DNA of 64,000 nucleotides from UBA4810 sp002479215 (lineage in GTDB: Bacteria; Desulfobacterota; Syntrophia; Syntrophales; Smithellaceae). A program made the translations under genes and the position numbers. Under the pieces are notes generated by a model. That model was not told the DNA's origin. It did no database searches and saw only the letters and a list, made by a program, of their open reading frames with translations. The stretch covers positions 46,958 through 110,957 of the forward strand of contig JBEKVB010000009.1 in NCBI GenBank assembly GCA_049514435.1, given 5' to 3'. Of this stretch, positions 9,437 to 17,539 are shown in pieces (the first letter of the stretch is position 1; the number at the start of each line of letters is the position of its first letter).

Positions 9437-9706
9437 ATGACACGTCAGGAAATCGAGCGAGAAATTAAGAATATTTTCCAGCGCGAGTTTGAAATAGAAA
9501 ATCCCGGCATGGATGATGACCTGAGGGAAACGTATGAATTTGACAGCATTGATGCCATTGAACTTTTATTGGAAATAGAGAAATTTTTAGGGTCAGAACT
9601 TAGTCAGGAAGAAAAAAAACAGGCCATGGACATTCGTACGATAAATCAGATTTGCGACTATATTGAAAGAATTATCCAGACAAGAAAAGTATCGGTGGCA
9701 AAATAA
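9437..9706 (+). CDS. Acyl carrier protein (phosphopantetheine-binding)
   Basis: An 89-residue acidic helical protein with the phosphopantetheine attachment serine in the motif EFDSIDAIELLLEIE (about residue 36), the classic D-S-x-x-x-x-E pattern. It would carry the growing chain for the ketosynthase encoded four bases downstream. Its divergence from standard AcpP, and its place beside a single ketosynthase, suggest a pathway-specific carrier. A CAGGAG about 15 bases upstream is a somewhat distant ribosome binding site. Confidence 0.88.
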   Translation: MTRQEIEREIKNIFQREFEIENPGMDDDLRETYEFDSIDAIELLLEIEKFLGSELSQEEKKQAMDIRTINQICDYIERIIQTRKVSVAK

Positions 9707-9709
9707 TAT

Positions 9710-10948
9710 ATGGAACGAAGAGTAGTTATTACTGGTTCTTCGGCTATAACGCCTATAGGTCACGGGAAAGATCAAATAGTTGAAAGCCTGTTGAAAGGTG
9801 TTTCCGGCATAAAACCATTGCGTGAAGATGCGTTGATCAGCCGCTTCATTCATTCCCGCGTTTATGGGACAGTCGATTATCCTATCAATTATGAATTTAA
9901 AAGACAGCACCGTAAAACGATGGGGCCTGTTGCTTATTACGCCTGTCAGGTAGCCAAGGAAGTTCTGGAGCAGACAGGCTTGCCCGAAGATTTCATAACA
10001 TCAGGAAAGATGGGAGTTGCCTTTGGTTCCATTCATGGCTCTCCGTCAGTACAGCGTGATATTTACCGTATTTTTTTTGAGGCGAAAGAAAAATCAGCTT
10101 ATCAAACCATCGGCGCTGTTGATTACTTGAAATCAATGGTACACACAACGGCTGTGAATATCACCAAGATGTTCGGCATTACCGGCCGCGTTATATCTTC
10201 GGGAACGGCCTGCACAACAAGCAGTCAATCCATCGGCTATGGCTATGAAGCCGTCAAATACGGCTTGCAGGAAGCCATGCTTTGCGGCGGTGCCGATGAA
10301 TACGATACAATTACGGTCGCTGTTTTCGATAATTTATTGGCTTGCTCCACGGCCTTCAATTCCGAACCGCACCGTACTCCCCGTCCGTTTGATAAACTGC
10401 GTGACGGGCTTGTGGTCGGGGAAGGCGCGGGTGCGGTGATGCTCGAAGAATATGAGTTTGCCAAGAAGCGCGGCGCCAATATCCTAGCGGAAGTCATTGG
10501 TTTTGCCTGCAATAACAACGGCGGCGATTTAATTTTACCTAATCTCCATGGCATAACCGAGACGCTTAAACTCGGCGTGGAAAATGCCAAAGTTAATCCT
10601 CAAGATGTTGATTTAGTAAGCGCTCATGCTACCGCAACGAAAATGGGCGATATTATTGAAGCGCAAGCTATCGGCGCCGTTTTTGGGTCTCATCCTTATG
10701 TTGTCGGTTTGAAAAGCTATATCGGACATACAATGGCCGCTTGCGGCGCAATTGAAACTATTATGTCTCTTTACATGATGCAGGAAGGTTTTATCGCGCC
10801 GACAATTAATCTAGAAGAAATCGACGAGCGTTGCGCGATGATTAAACACGTGCAAAAAGTATTACAGTATCCGGTTGAAACCGCGGCCATACAAAATTTT
10901 GCTTTTGGCGGCGTCAATACCATCCTGCTGATAAGGAAGTTTTCCTGA
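9710..10948 (+). CDS. Beta-ketoacyl-ACP synthase (FabF/KAS II-like)
   Basis: A 412-residue condensing enzyme of the thiolase fold. The catalytic Cys is in SSGTACTTSSQS, the first His in SAHATATKMGD and the second in YIGHTMAACGA, so the Cys-His-His triad is complete. The N-terminus RRVVITGSSAITPIG is typical of FabF. The usual HGTGT motif reads HATAT, a variation seen in secondary-metabolite ketosynthases. It follows the ACP gene by three bases. No chain-length-factor partner is visible, unlike typical aryl-polyene loci, so this enzyme may act alone or with a partner elsewhere. Confidence 0.88.
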   Translation: MERRVVITGSSAITPIGHGKDQIVESLLKGVSGIKPLREDALISRFIHSRVYGTVDYPINYEFKRQHRKTMGPVAYYACQVAKEVLEQTGLPEDFITSGKMGVAFGSIHGSPSVQRDIYRIFFEAKEKSAYQTIGAVDYLKSMVHTTAVNITKMFGITGRVISSGTACTTSSQSIGYGYEAVKYGLQEAMLCGGADEYDTITVAVFDNLLACSTAFNSEPHRTPRPFDKLRDGLVVGEGAGAVMLEEYEFAKKRGANILAEVIGFACNNNGGDLILPNLHGITETLKLGVENAKVNPQDVDLVSAHATATKMGDIIEAQAIGAVFGSHPYVVGLKSYIGHTMAACGAIETIMSLYMMQEGFIAPTINLEEIDERCAMIKHVQKVLQYPVETAAIQNFAFGGVNTILLIRKFS

Positions 10949-10954
10949 GATAAC

Positions 10955-11731
10955 ATGCCCCCAATGAGAATTCTCCAAAATGCATTCATTTTGTTTATTA
11001 CTTTACTTTTGTGGGCGTATTTCATTTTCGGTTCGGTTGTTTTTTTCTTTTTGTTTTACATACCAGCATATTTATTTTCGTCAAACCGCGTAGCGGCTTT
11101 TCAAAATTTAAACCACATTCATATGAAGAACTTTTTTGCTCTGACGCGTTTCCTGATCCCCAGCACAAAATTTGACATCCAGAAGGAAATTCGATATATA
11201 CATTCATCCGTTATTGTCTGCAATCACTTATCTTATCTTGATCCCATTTTGCTCATTTCGCTTTTCCCAAGGCAAATGACAATAGTAAAAAGCACTTTTT
11301 TTAAGGTCCCTTTTTTTGGCTGGCTTCTAAAAACTTCCGGTTATGTTCCCTCCATGCCCAGTGAGATGTCGGGTCCGGCGATGATCAAAAATCTGGAAGA
11401 AATCAAGAAACATCTGGCGGCAGGCGGTAATTTATTTGTCTTCCCGGAAGGCACCAGAAGCAGGAACGGAAAGCTTGCGCCCTTCAACAAAGGCGTCTTT
11501 GGAATTGCCCGTTACTGCAATGCTCCGCTAAAACTAATTTTTATTAAGGATACCAATAAGCTATTCCGGCCGGGTTATTTTTTATTTAACACTCGCGGTT
11601 TCAATAAAATTCGGCTGGAACTAATCGGTTCTTTGGATCCGGATTATAACGGTAACACCTTTTCCATTTCCGCCGTTGCTGATCAAGCCAGAAAACTATT
11701 TGAAGAGAGATTACAAAAAGATAAAAGCTAA
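10955..11731 (+). CDS. Lysophospholipid acyltransferase (PlsC/LPLAT family)
   Basis: A 258-residue membrane-associated acyltransferase with an N-terminal hydrophobic segment (about residues 8-35), the catalytic NHLSYLD (HX4D) motif at about residue 90 and FPEGTRSRNG at about residue 165. It would transfer an acyl chain from ACP or CoA to a glycerol-phosphate-type or other hydroxyl acceptor. It starts six bases after the ketosynthase and closes the cluster. In aryl-polyene loci an acyltransferase of this family is thought to join the polyene to its lipid anchor; the same role here is inferred. Confidence 0.82.
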   Translation: MPPMRILQNAFILFITLLLWAYFIFGSVVFFFLFYIPAYLFSSNRVAAFQNLNHIHMKNFFALTRFLIPSTKFDIQKEIRYIHSSVIVCNHLSYLDPILLISLFPRQMTIVKSTFFKVPFFGWLLKTSGYVPSMPSEMSGPAMIKNLEEIKKHLAAGGNLFVFPEGTRSRNGKLAPFNKGVFGIARYCNAPLKLIFIKDTNKLFRPGYFLFNTRGFNKIRLELIGSLDPDYNGNTFSISAVADQARKLFEERLQKDKS

Positions 11732-11804
11732 ATAAAACAAAACATCATCCCCGGGTTACAGAAAAAATTAGAAACAGATATAAAACAGGTATGGAGGTTA
11801 AACT

Positions 11805-12362
11805 ATGGAATTGCAAGAAGCTATTTTAAAACGCAGGAGCGTAAGAAAGTTTACCGAGGATCTCGTAACTGATGATGAGCTTCGACAAATTTTCGAAGCA
11901 GTACGCTGGTCACCATCCTGGGCAAATACCCAAGTGTGGGAATTTATCGTTGTGCGCGTCAAGGCGCTGATAGAAAAGGTAACGGGCACTTATGTCGAAA
12001 AAAACCCGGCAACTAAATGTTCGCTAGCCGCATCCGCCCTGATTGTGGCCTGCGCCAAGACCGGTGTCTCCGGTTCTTATGATGGAAAAGATGCTACGGC
12101 GATTAAAAACTGGTACATGTTTGATCTGGGTCTGGCTGTCCAGACACTTTGTTTGAAGGCATATGAATTGGGTTTAGGTACTGTTGTAATCGGTTTAATG
12201 AACCATGAAGCTTGCAAAAAAATACTTGCCGTTCCTGATGGTCATGAGGTTGTGGCCGTTATTCCTATCGGACGGCCTGTATTGCCTTTAAGAGAAGGCC
12301 CTCCGCGCAAATCTGTCTCCGAAATAGTGTATCTTGATCAATTTGCCAAAGCAATATTTTAA
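11805..12362 (+). CDS. Nitroreductase-family flavoprotein
   Basis: A 185-residue FMN-dependent nitroreductase-family protein. The start MELQEAILKRRSVRKF is the typical flavin-binding N-terminus, followed by SPSWANTQVWEF, and the C-terminal half has LGLGTVVIGLMNH. A good ribosome binding site (GGAGGT) precedes it. It is followed after 17 bases by a DUF2284-like gene, and together they look like a two-gene redox unit. Substrate unknown. Confidence 0.85.
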   Translation: MELQEAILKRRSVRKFTEDLVTDDELRQIFEAVRWSPSWANTQVWEFIVVRVKALIEKVTGTYVEKNPATKCSLAASALIVACAKTGVSGSYDGKDATAIKNWYMFDLGLAVQTLCLKAYELGLGTVVIGLMNHEACKKILAVPDGHEVVAVIPIGRPVLPLREGPPRKSVSEIVYLDQFAKAIF

Positions 12363-12379
12363 CACAAGGAAAAAATAAA

Positions 12380-12886
12380 ATGGCGAAATTCGAAAAATAT
12401 GCAGAGTTGGCAAAATCGCTCAAAGCGATTAACGCCAAAATTATATCTCCTCAGGATATTTGTTTTGATATTCGTGCTATATTGAAGTGCCGATGGGGGT
12501 GTGAATATTTCTCTCCGGATAACATCAAATGCGCAGCGAGAGAGACCAGTTATCAGGAAAGAGTAAAAATGGTCAAAAGTTATAACCATATTCTCTTGGT
12601 TCACTCCGCTGATGCCGGAGAATTGAGCATTGCTGTTCTGGAAATTAAAAAAACTGCATTTCTTGACGGCTACTATTTTGCTTTCGCAATTCGAACCTGT
12701 AATCTTTGTAAGATTTGTGCCGTACAACAGGGTAATCCCTGCCCAACCCCGGAGAAGGTAAGACCCTGCGATCAGAGTTTCGGCATTGATGTATATAAAA
12801 AAGCGCGTAATTTAGGACTGCCCTGTAAAGTCCTTCAAAGTAAGCATGATATACAAAACCGATATGGCTTTGTTCTGCTTGATTGA
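12380..12886 (+). CDS. DUF2284-like cysteine-rich metal-binding protein
   Basis: A 168-residue protein with cysteine motifs CRWGCEYF near the N-terminus and CNLCKICAVQQGNPC in the middle, followed by KVRPCDQSFG. The pattern matches the DUF2284 predicted metal-binding proteins of anaerobes, which may hold an Fe-S cluster. It follows a nitroreductase gene closely, so it may be an electron-transfer partner. Function is unknown. Confidence 0.7.
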   Translation: MAKFEKYAELAKSLKAINAKIISPQDICFDIRAILKCRWGCEYFSPDNIKCAARETSYQERVKMVKSYNHILLVHSADAGELSIAVLEIKKTAFLDGYYFAFAIRTCNLCKICAVQQGNPCPTPEKVRPCDQSFGIDVYKKARNLGLPCKVLQSKHDIQNRYGFVLLD

Positions 12887-12922
12887 GTGGAGACAGAAAC
12901 TAAACAATTTGTTCATCTATCC

Positions 12923-12950
12923 TTTCGGGTAAGGTTTATGCCTTACGAAA
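12923..12950. repeat. Hairpin after the nitroreductase-DUF2284 pair
   Basis: GTAAGG (12929-12934) pairs with CCTTAC (12941-12946), extended by TTTC/GAAA around a two-base bulge. It could end transcription of the upstream pair, but no long T-tract follows. Confidence 0.35.
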
Positions 12951-13038
12951 TTAAGCCGAATTGCAAAAAAACAGGATTCAGCAAAAGCTTAAATATAACT
13001 TAGCCGCAACATTAAACAGAATATGAAAAGGAGAAAAT

Positions 13039-13803
13039 ATGAAGCAATTTGTCATTACTCCATCGGCCGGTAAAAGGCTCATAGGTAAAGCAATCGCCAA
13101 ACATCCTGCCGTCAAAGAAGCGCTCAAGAAGAGTACCGTTGTAATCATCGCCGGAACGACAAACGGGTACGTTGCCGAAGAAATACTTTCAGCGCTTGGG
13201 GGGGCAAAAGACTTACGGCGGGAGCTTTTTTTTCGTGGAATCACCCTTCCACCGAATCGCCCTGCCAAATCCAAGCAGCTTCCTGATGAAAGTGCTTTTC
13301 CGGGGGACGTGGTAATCAAGGATGGTGTTTGGCAGAAAGGCAAAACAATATTTGATGTCGTCAATGATCTGAAAGAAGGGGACGTTATTTTAAAGGGAGT
13401 CAATGCCGTTGATTTAGTACAAAAGCGGGGCGCAATTCTGATCGGTCATCCGAAAGCGGGAACAATCGGCGTTTCTTTGCAGGCAGTGGCCGGTAGGCGA
13501 GTACGTCTGATACTGCCGGTCGGATTGGAAAAACGCGTGACCGAAAATCTGGATGAACTGGCAGCAAAGATGAATCAACCGGGAGTTCAAGGCGCAAGGC
13601 TTCTCCCCGTACCAGGTGAGATTTTCACTGAGCTTGACGCGATCGCGTTACTCACCGGTGCCAAGGCCCAACTGGTTGCGGCAGGCGGAGTTTGCGGGGC
13701 AGAGGGAAGTGTATGGTTGGCCATAAGCGGCAAATTTGGCGAAGAAAATGCCGCCGTCACCCTTCTCCAATCTGTTGCCAATGAACCGGCATTCAGCCTT
13801 TAA
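13039..13803 (+). CDS. Conserved-looking protein of unknown function
   Basis: A 254-residue soluble protein with a clear ribosome binding site (AAAAGGAG). It starts MKQFVITPSAGKRLIGKAI and contains alternating strands and glycine-rich turns (VVIIAGTTNGYVAEEIL, ILIGHPKAGTIGVS, AAGGVCGAEGSVWLAISG), which suggests an alpha/beta fold. No signal peptide or membrane segment is seen. Codon use and length support a real gene. I do not recognise the family. It sits alone between the DUF2284 gene and endonuclease III, with 31 bases before the latter. Confidence 0.6.
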   Translation: MKQFVITPSAGKRLIGKAIAKHPAVKEALKKSTVVIIAGTTNGYVAEEILSALGGAKDLRRELFFRGITLPPNRPAKSKQLPDESAFPGDVVIKDGVWQKGKTIFDVVNDLKEGDVILKGVNAVDLVQKRGAILIGHPKAGTIGVSLQAVAGRRVRLILPVGLEKRVTENLDELAAKMNQPGVQGARLLPVPGEIFTELDAIALLTGAKAQLVAAGGVCGAEGSVWLAISGKFGEENAAVTLLQSVANEPAFSL

Positions 13804-13834
13804 AGGTTCCAAGTAGTAAAATCGAGAAAAACTT

Positions 13835-14491
13835 ATGGAAGAAAATAAAATCAACGCCGTCATCAAAATTTTAAAAAAAGAACTGGAAGTGGGAACACTG
13901 CCGATTGTTTCTCATCTGGCGGAGGATCAGCGCAACCCTTTTGTCATTTTAACTTCCACGCTCTTAAGCCTGCGGACGAAAGACGAAGTTACCGCAGTTG
14001 CTACCGAAAGACTCTTTGCTCTTGCTTCCACACCGGAAGAAATGCTGAAAGTTTCTTTAGATAAAATAGCCCAGACGATTTATCCTGTTGGTTTTTACCG
14101 CGTCAAAGCGCGAACAATTCATCATGTTTGCCGGGAATTGATCAAACGCTTTGCCTCAAAAGTTCCGGATGATATTGATGATTTGTTAAGCATCAAGGGC
14201 ATTGGCCGCAAAACCGCCAATCTCGTTGTAACGCTTGCTTACGGCAAAGATGGCATTTGTGTCGATACACACGTGCATAGAATTTCCAACCGGCTGGGCT
14301 ACGTTAAAACAAAAACACCCGACGAAACTGAATTTGCTCTACGGGACAAACTGCCGCGCCGCCATTGGATTATTTATAACACCATCATGGTTGCTTTTGG
14401 ACGGCAAACCTGCAAGCCTGTTTCTCCGCTTTGCAGCCTATGCCCGGTAAATAAATACTGCGACCGTGTTGGAGTCACTCTCAGCCGCTAA
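13835..14491 (+). CDS. nth: Endonuclease III (DNA glycosylase/AP lyase)
   Basis: A 218-residue base-excision repair enzyme removing oxidised pyrimidines. The helix-hairpin-helix with the catalytic Lys is IKGIGRKTANLV (about residue 115), the catalytic Asp is in CVDTHVHRISNRLG, and the C-terminal [4Fe-4S] ligands follow the C-X6-C-X2-C-X5-C pattern in CKPVSPLCSLCPVNKYC. All key residues are present and the length is normal. Confidence 0.93.
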   Translation: MEENKINAVIKILKKELEVGTLPIVSHLAEDQRNPFVILTSTLLSLRTKDEVTAVATERLFALASTPEEMLKVSLDKIAQTIYPVGFYRVKARTIHHVCRELIKRFASKVPDDIDDLLSIKGIGRKTANLVVTLAYGKDGICVDTHVHRISNRLGYVKTKTPDETEFALRDKLPRRHWIIYNTIMVAFGRQTCKPVSPLCSLCPVNKYCDRVGVTLSR

Positions 14492-14520
14492 TTATGCCCG
14501 GTTGGCACAAATAAAAAAAG

Positions 14521-14549
14521 TTGACGAGTTTACAGCGTTTTGATATTGT
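14521..14549 (+). promoter_or_regulatory. Sigma-70-type promoter upstream of secG
   Basis: TTGACG (14521-14526), a 17-base spacer and TATTGT (14544-14549), about 118 bases before the secG start and after the nth stop. Both hexamers and the spacing fit well. Confidence 0.55.
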
Positions 14550-14666
14550 CCGCACGTTTTTAAGCGGAAAACTTAGAAAATTAATACCCCGGAAAGAAGT
14601 AAATAAAGTGCAAGAGGGATCAGCAAAAGCTGATTTAGATTATAATTTTTTAAAGAAGAGAATCTT

Positions 14667-15011
14667 ATGCATACATTAGTGACGATTTTACATGTTTTAG
14701 CTTGCTTTGTTTTGATTTTGGTTGTGCTGTTGCAGGCAGGCAAGGGAGCCAATATGGGCGCCGCGTTCGGTGGTTCCAGCCAAACAGTTTTTGGCTCCTC
14801 AGGAGCCGGTACTTTTTTGGGAAAGTTGACCGCAACGGTAGCTATAATTTTCATGCTTACATCGCTGATACTTACCTATACGGCAAGCCACAGAGGCTCT
14901 TCGTTGGTGGAGCGCTCTAAAATTCCTATCAGCCAGCAGGCGCCTCCGGCAGCGAGCCCAGATGCGGCAAAACAACCGATACTACCTCCCGCAACTCCGG
15001 AAAAGAAGTAA
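14667..15011 (+). CDS. secG: Protein translocase subunit SecG
   Basis: A 114-residue membrane protein with two transmembrane helices (about residues 2-22 and 50-72) separated by the conserved GKGANMGAAFGG loop and the SQTVFGSSGAGTFLGK segment, all diagnostic of SecG. It is the small subunit of the SecYEG channel. The C-terminal tail is proline-rich, as in many proteobacterial homologues. It is followed by tRNA-Leu, an arrangement common in proteobacteria. Confidence 0.93.
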   Translation: MHTLVTILHVLACFVLILVVLLQAGKGANMGAAFGGSSQTVFGSSGAGTFLGKLTATVAIIFMLTSLILTYTASHRGSSLVERSKIPISQQAPPAASPDAAKQPILPPATPEKK

Positions 15012-15041
15012 GTTAAGTAAAATGTTTAAATTATTTTTGAT

Positions 15042-15127
15042 GCCGAAGTGGTGGAATTGGTAGACACGCTATCTTGAGGGGGTAGTGGGTTACACCCGTC
15101 CGGGTTCAAATCCCGGCTTCGGCACCA
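15042..15127 (+). tRNA. tRNA-Leu (anticodon GAG)
   Basis: An 86-base class II tRNA. The acceptor stem GCCGAAG pairs with CTTCGGC, followed by discriminator A and an encoded CCA. The anticodon stem CTATC/GGTAG encloses loop TTGAGGG with anticodon GAG. A long variable arm and the T-arm CCGGGTTCAAATCCCGG are present. Reads CUC/CUU leucine codons. Confidence 0.96.
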
Positions 15128-15231
15128 TTATTAGAGGCCTTTTCCAGCCACCGATCAATTCATATTAATCACGAAAAAATTCCCATGATTGTTAGAAGTT
15201 AAGCAAATTAACTATCTTTCTCCAGTTTAAC

Positions 15232-15627
15232 TTAGCGCTTCGTATCCGTAAAAGCCAGCTCCTTCAAAAGCTGTTTTGTTCTCCGCAATTTTTCGTCTTT
15301 AGAGATTTTCATATTATCCAACTGCTCACATTTTTCAGCAATCGTTGTACATCTGTCCGTCCATTCTTGGGAATGAAAATCCATTTCTTTCTGTCGTTCG
15401 GACAGTGTCCCGCTTTCTACAACCAGATCGCAATTGTCTTTTGAAGGCCGGGTTGTTCTTCTTCTTTCTTTAAAAATCATTTCCTTCAAAAGCTGTTTTA
15501 CCTGCCGCCACTTTTCGGCTTCGGTGATTTTCTTTTCATCCAACCGGCTATACTTTTGAGTAGCCGTCCTGCATCTTTCCTCCCATTCTTTAGAAAAAAA
15601 ATTAATCAAATTGTGTTGTTCTAACAT
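15232..15627 (-). CDS. Small hypothetical protein made of two ~43-residue repeats
   Basis: A 131-residue charged, helical protein with a good ribosome binding site (GGAAGG eight bases before the ATG). It contains an internal duplication: FFSKEWEERCRTATQKYSRL...VKQLLKEMIF near residues 10-52 and FHSQEWTDRCTTIAEKCEQL...TKQLLKELAF near residues 84-126, with the order of W, C, L and K residues kept. No signal peptide or membrane segment. Family not recognised. It is followed by RNase D on the same strand but across a 220-base gap that shows no gene. Confidence 0.6.
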   Translation of the reverse strand: MLEQHNLINFFSKEWEERCRTATQKYSRLDEKKITEAEKWRQVKQLLKEMIFKERRRTTRPSKDNCDLVVESGTLSERQKEMDFHSQEWTDRCTTIAEKCEQLDNMKISKDEKLRRTKQLLKELAFTDTKR

Positions 15628-15847
15628 TACTCTGCCTTCCTACCGTCGGCATTACCACAATGATTGGTAATAACAATAAGAACTTCTTTTTTGTAGTGAT
15701 GATTATAAAATGAGATTAATTAGGATGCAAATAAAATTTTCGCGGCTTAATTTGACATTTTTTACAAAATCAAGTTCTGACTTCACATTTGAGGGAAATA
15801 GCATCTGTGAGCCACTGTAAATCTTCCCTGTTCTGTTTCAAGCATTT

Positions 15848-16732
15848 TCAAAAACTCTTGTGGGTTTGTAGCGGCAAACTCTTTTTTCGGTGTTCTTTGA
15901 TAATTTGCTCTATTTCCGCACCGCATAATTTGATTTTTTCCTGCGATAAATATTCTTGGAGATTATTATGATCTTGTGCAAGCTCCAACAAGTTTTTATC
16001 CGGCAAAAACATGAATATAGCACGGTTTTGTTCTTTGGCCCGCTGGAAGCGCCAGAAGTAAAGCCTTTTGAACAATTCTTTCTGCTCTTGATTTAGGCAA
16101 TAGTAGCCTTTGATTTTTGTGTGTCCATGCCGGTCGACTCTTTTTTCCCGCCAGTTGGCGGCGGCAATTTTGGCAAAAGCCTCTCCGGCAACATCTTTCA
16201 ACCCTTTTATACCCAACTCCGCCGCTTGTTTTTCATAAAGCGCCAGAAGGTATGTAACATCCTGAACGGCGTATTCCAGTTGTTCCTCAGTCAATGGCCG
16301 GTTATCCCAACGCGAACGCTGCATTTTTTTGCTTTTTTTCAGCTCCACGCCCACAAATTGCGTAATCATTTTTTCCAGCGAAAGCTGCTTAAAGCCCAAG
16401 AGTAGCGCCGCCCGATGCGTATCAAAAATATTTTTGAAATAAAATTTATAATCCCTTTTGAGAAGACGGATGTCATTATCCGCGGCATGAATAACTTTCA
16501 CGATTTGCCTGTTATCAAAATATTTACCTAAAAAAGACAAATCCAAATTATTCAAAGGGTCAAAAACATAGGTCGTGTCATTGGCGTGAATTTGGATGAG
16601 GCAGAGTTTTTCTTTAAAATAGCGGAAAGAATCGTATTCCGTATCGATGCTTAATACCGAAGCCTGTTCAAAATCATCAACGGTGCGCAGTAATTTTTCG
16701 GGTGTATCTACCAGAAGCCATTTTGTATCCAT
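15848..16732 (-). CDS. rnd: Ribonuclease D (DEDDy 3'-5' exonuclease with HRDC domain)
   Basis: About 294 residues. The exonuclease domain (residues ~1-190) has SIDTEYDSFRY (motif I), VIHAADNDIRLLKRD (motif II) and YAVQDVTYLLALY (motif III, DEDDy type). The C-terminal ~80 residues (QKELFKRLYFWRFQRAKEQN) look like one HRDC domain. RNase D trims tRNA and other stable RNA 3' ends. The ATG at 16732 is used; a TTG three codons upstream is possible. It starts 10 bases after ecfT and may be co-transcribed with the biotin transporter. Confidence 0.88.
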   Translation of the reverse strand: MDTKWLLVDTPEKLLRTVDDFEQASVLSIDTEYDSFRYFKEKLCLIQIHANDTTYVFDPLNNLDLSFLGKYFDNRQIVKVIHAADNDIRLLKRDYKFYFKNIFDTHRAALLLGFKQLSLEKMITQFVGVELKKSKKMQRSRWDNRPLTEEQLEYAVQDVTYLLALYEKQAAELGIKGLKDVAGEAFAKIAAANWREKRVDRHGHTKIKGYYCLNQEQKELFKRLYFWRFQRAKEQNRAIFMFLPDKNLLELAQDHNNLQEYLSQEKIKLCGAEIEQIIKEHRKKSLPLQTHKSF

Positions 16733-16742
16733 GAAGAGCAAC

Positions 16743-17537
16743 TTAGCTGAAATAATAATTTAAAGCTATAAAAATGACACTAAAAATACCAAGAAAAGTA
16801 AGGGCAAAATAGTCGGGGGAAGTCAGCCTTAATTCCACCAAAGAAGTGCGCTCTTGGCGCCGATAGTTCCTTCCTTCCATCGCCAGAGCCAGTTCATCAG
16901 CCCTGCGGAAAACGCCCGACAAAACAATCATGACTAAAGATAGAAAAGCTTTAATCCGCATAATAAAACCCGACTGGCGCAAATTATATCCTCTGGCCTT
17001 TTGGGCAGTTTCAATCCTTTCCTTTTCAGTAAACAAAATGGGCATGAGCCTTAAAGCCAGCATAATCATCACGGCGATATCATCAACCGGCACATGCAGA
17101 ATTTTCAACGGCCGTAAAAAATGTTTAATTGCTGCAATCATCTGGGAGGGTGTTGTGGTCAACGTCAGTAAAATCGCGGCCACAATCAGGCACAGAAAAC
17201 GCCAGACCACGAAAAAACCCTGTTGTAATCCTGTATAGGAAAGAGAGAGCCCGAGACGAGGGATACGGACAAGAGCCTCACCTTCATTAAATAAGGCATG
17301 AGCCAAAAAAATCAAGACTATAAAAAATAAAAGCGGCTTTAGGGCTTGCCCGATTGTCCGTAAATGTATGCCGTTGGCCAGCGCCGCGCAAAATAAGGCA
17401 ATACCGATAACAAATGCTGTAAGCGGTTTCACCCAAAGGATAAAAACGCTTAAGCAAATAGTGGCAGCAAGTTTTATGCGAGGATCAAGATTATAGATGA
17501 GCGATTGGCCTTTTATAAAAGAGCCGGTATGATACAT
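16743..17537 (-). CDS. bioN: ECF transporter T component (BioN/EcfT)
   Basis: About 264 residues, polytopic membrane protein with the CbiQ/EcfT signature: LDPRIKLAATICL near the N-terminus and the coupling motif ARGYNLRQSG near residue 185, followed by RADELALAMEGRNYR, the second A-R-G-like coupling helix. It connects the S component (BioY) to the ATPase. The ATG at 17537 is preferred to a TTG at 17543 that overlaps the ATPase stop. Together with ecfA and bioY it forms a biotin ECF transporter. Confidence 0.88.
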   Translation of the reverse strand: MYHTGSFIKGQSLIYNLDPRIKLAATICLSVFILWVKPLTAFVIGIALFCAALANGIHLRTIGQALKPLLFFIVLIFLAHALFNEGEALVRIPRLGLSLSYTGLQQGFFVVWRFLCLIVAAILLTLTTTPSQMIAAIKHFLRPLKILHVPVDDIAVMIMLALRLMPILFTEKERIETAQKARGYNLRQSGFIMRIKAFLSLVMIVLSGVFRRADELALAMEGRNYRRQERTSLVELRLTSPDYFALTFLGIFSVIFIALNYYFS

Positions 17538-17539
17538 GA

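Noticed and set aside
12901..12916. AACAATTTGTT as a further copy of the nitrogen palindrome
   Set aside because: The half-sites are one base apart instead of two and there is no sigma-54 promoter nearby.
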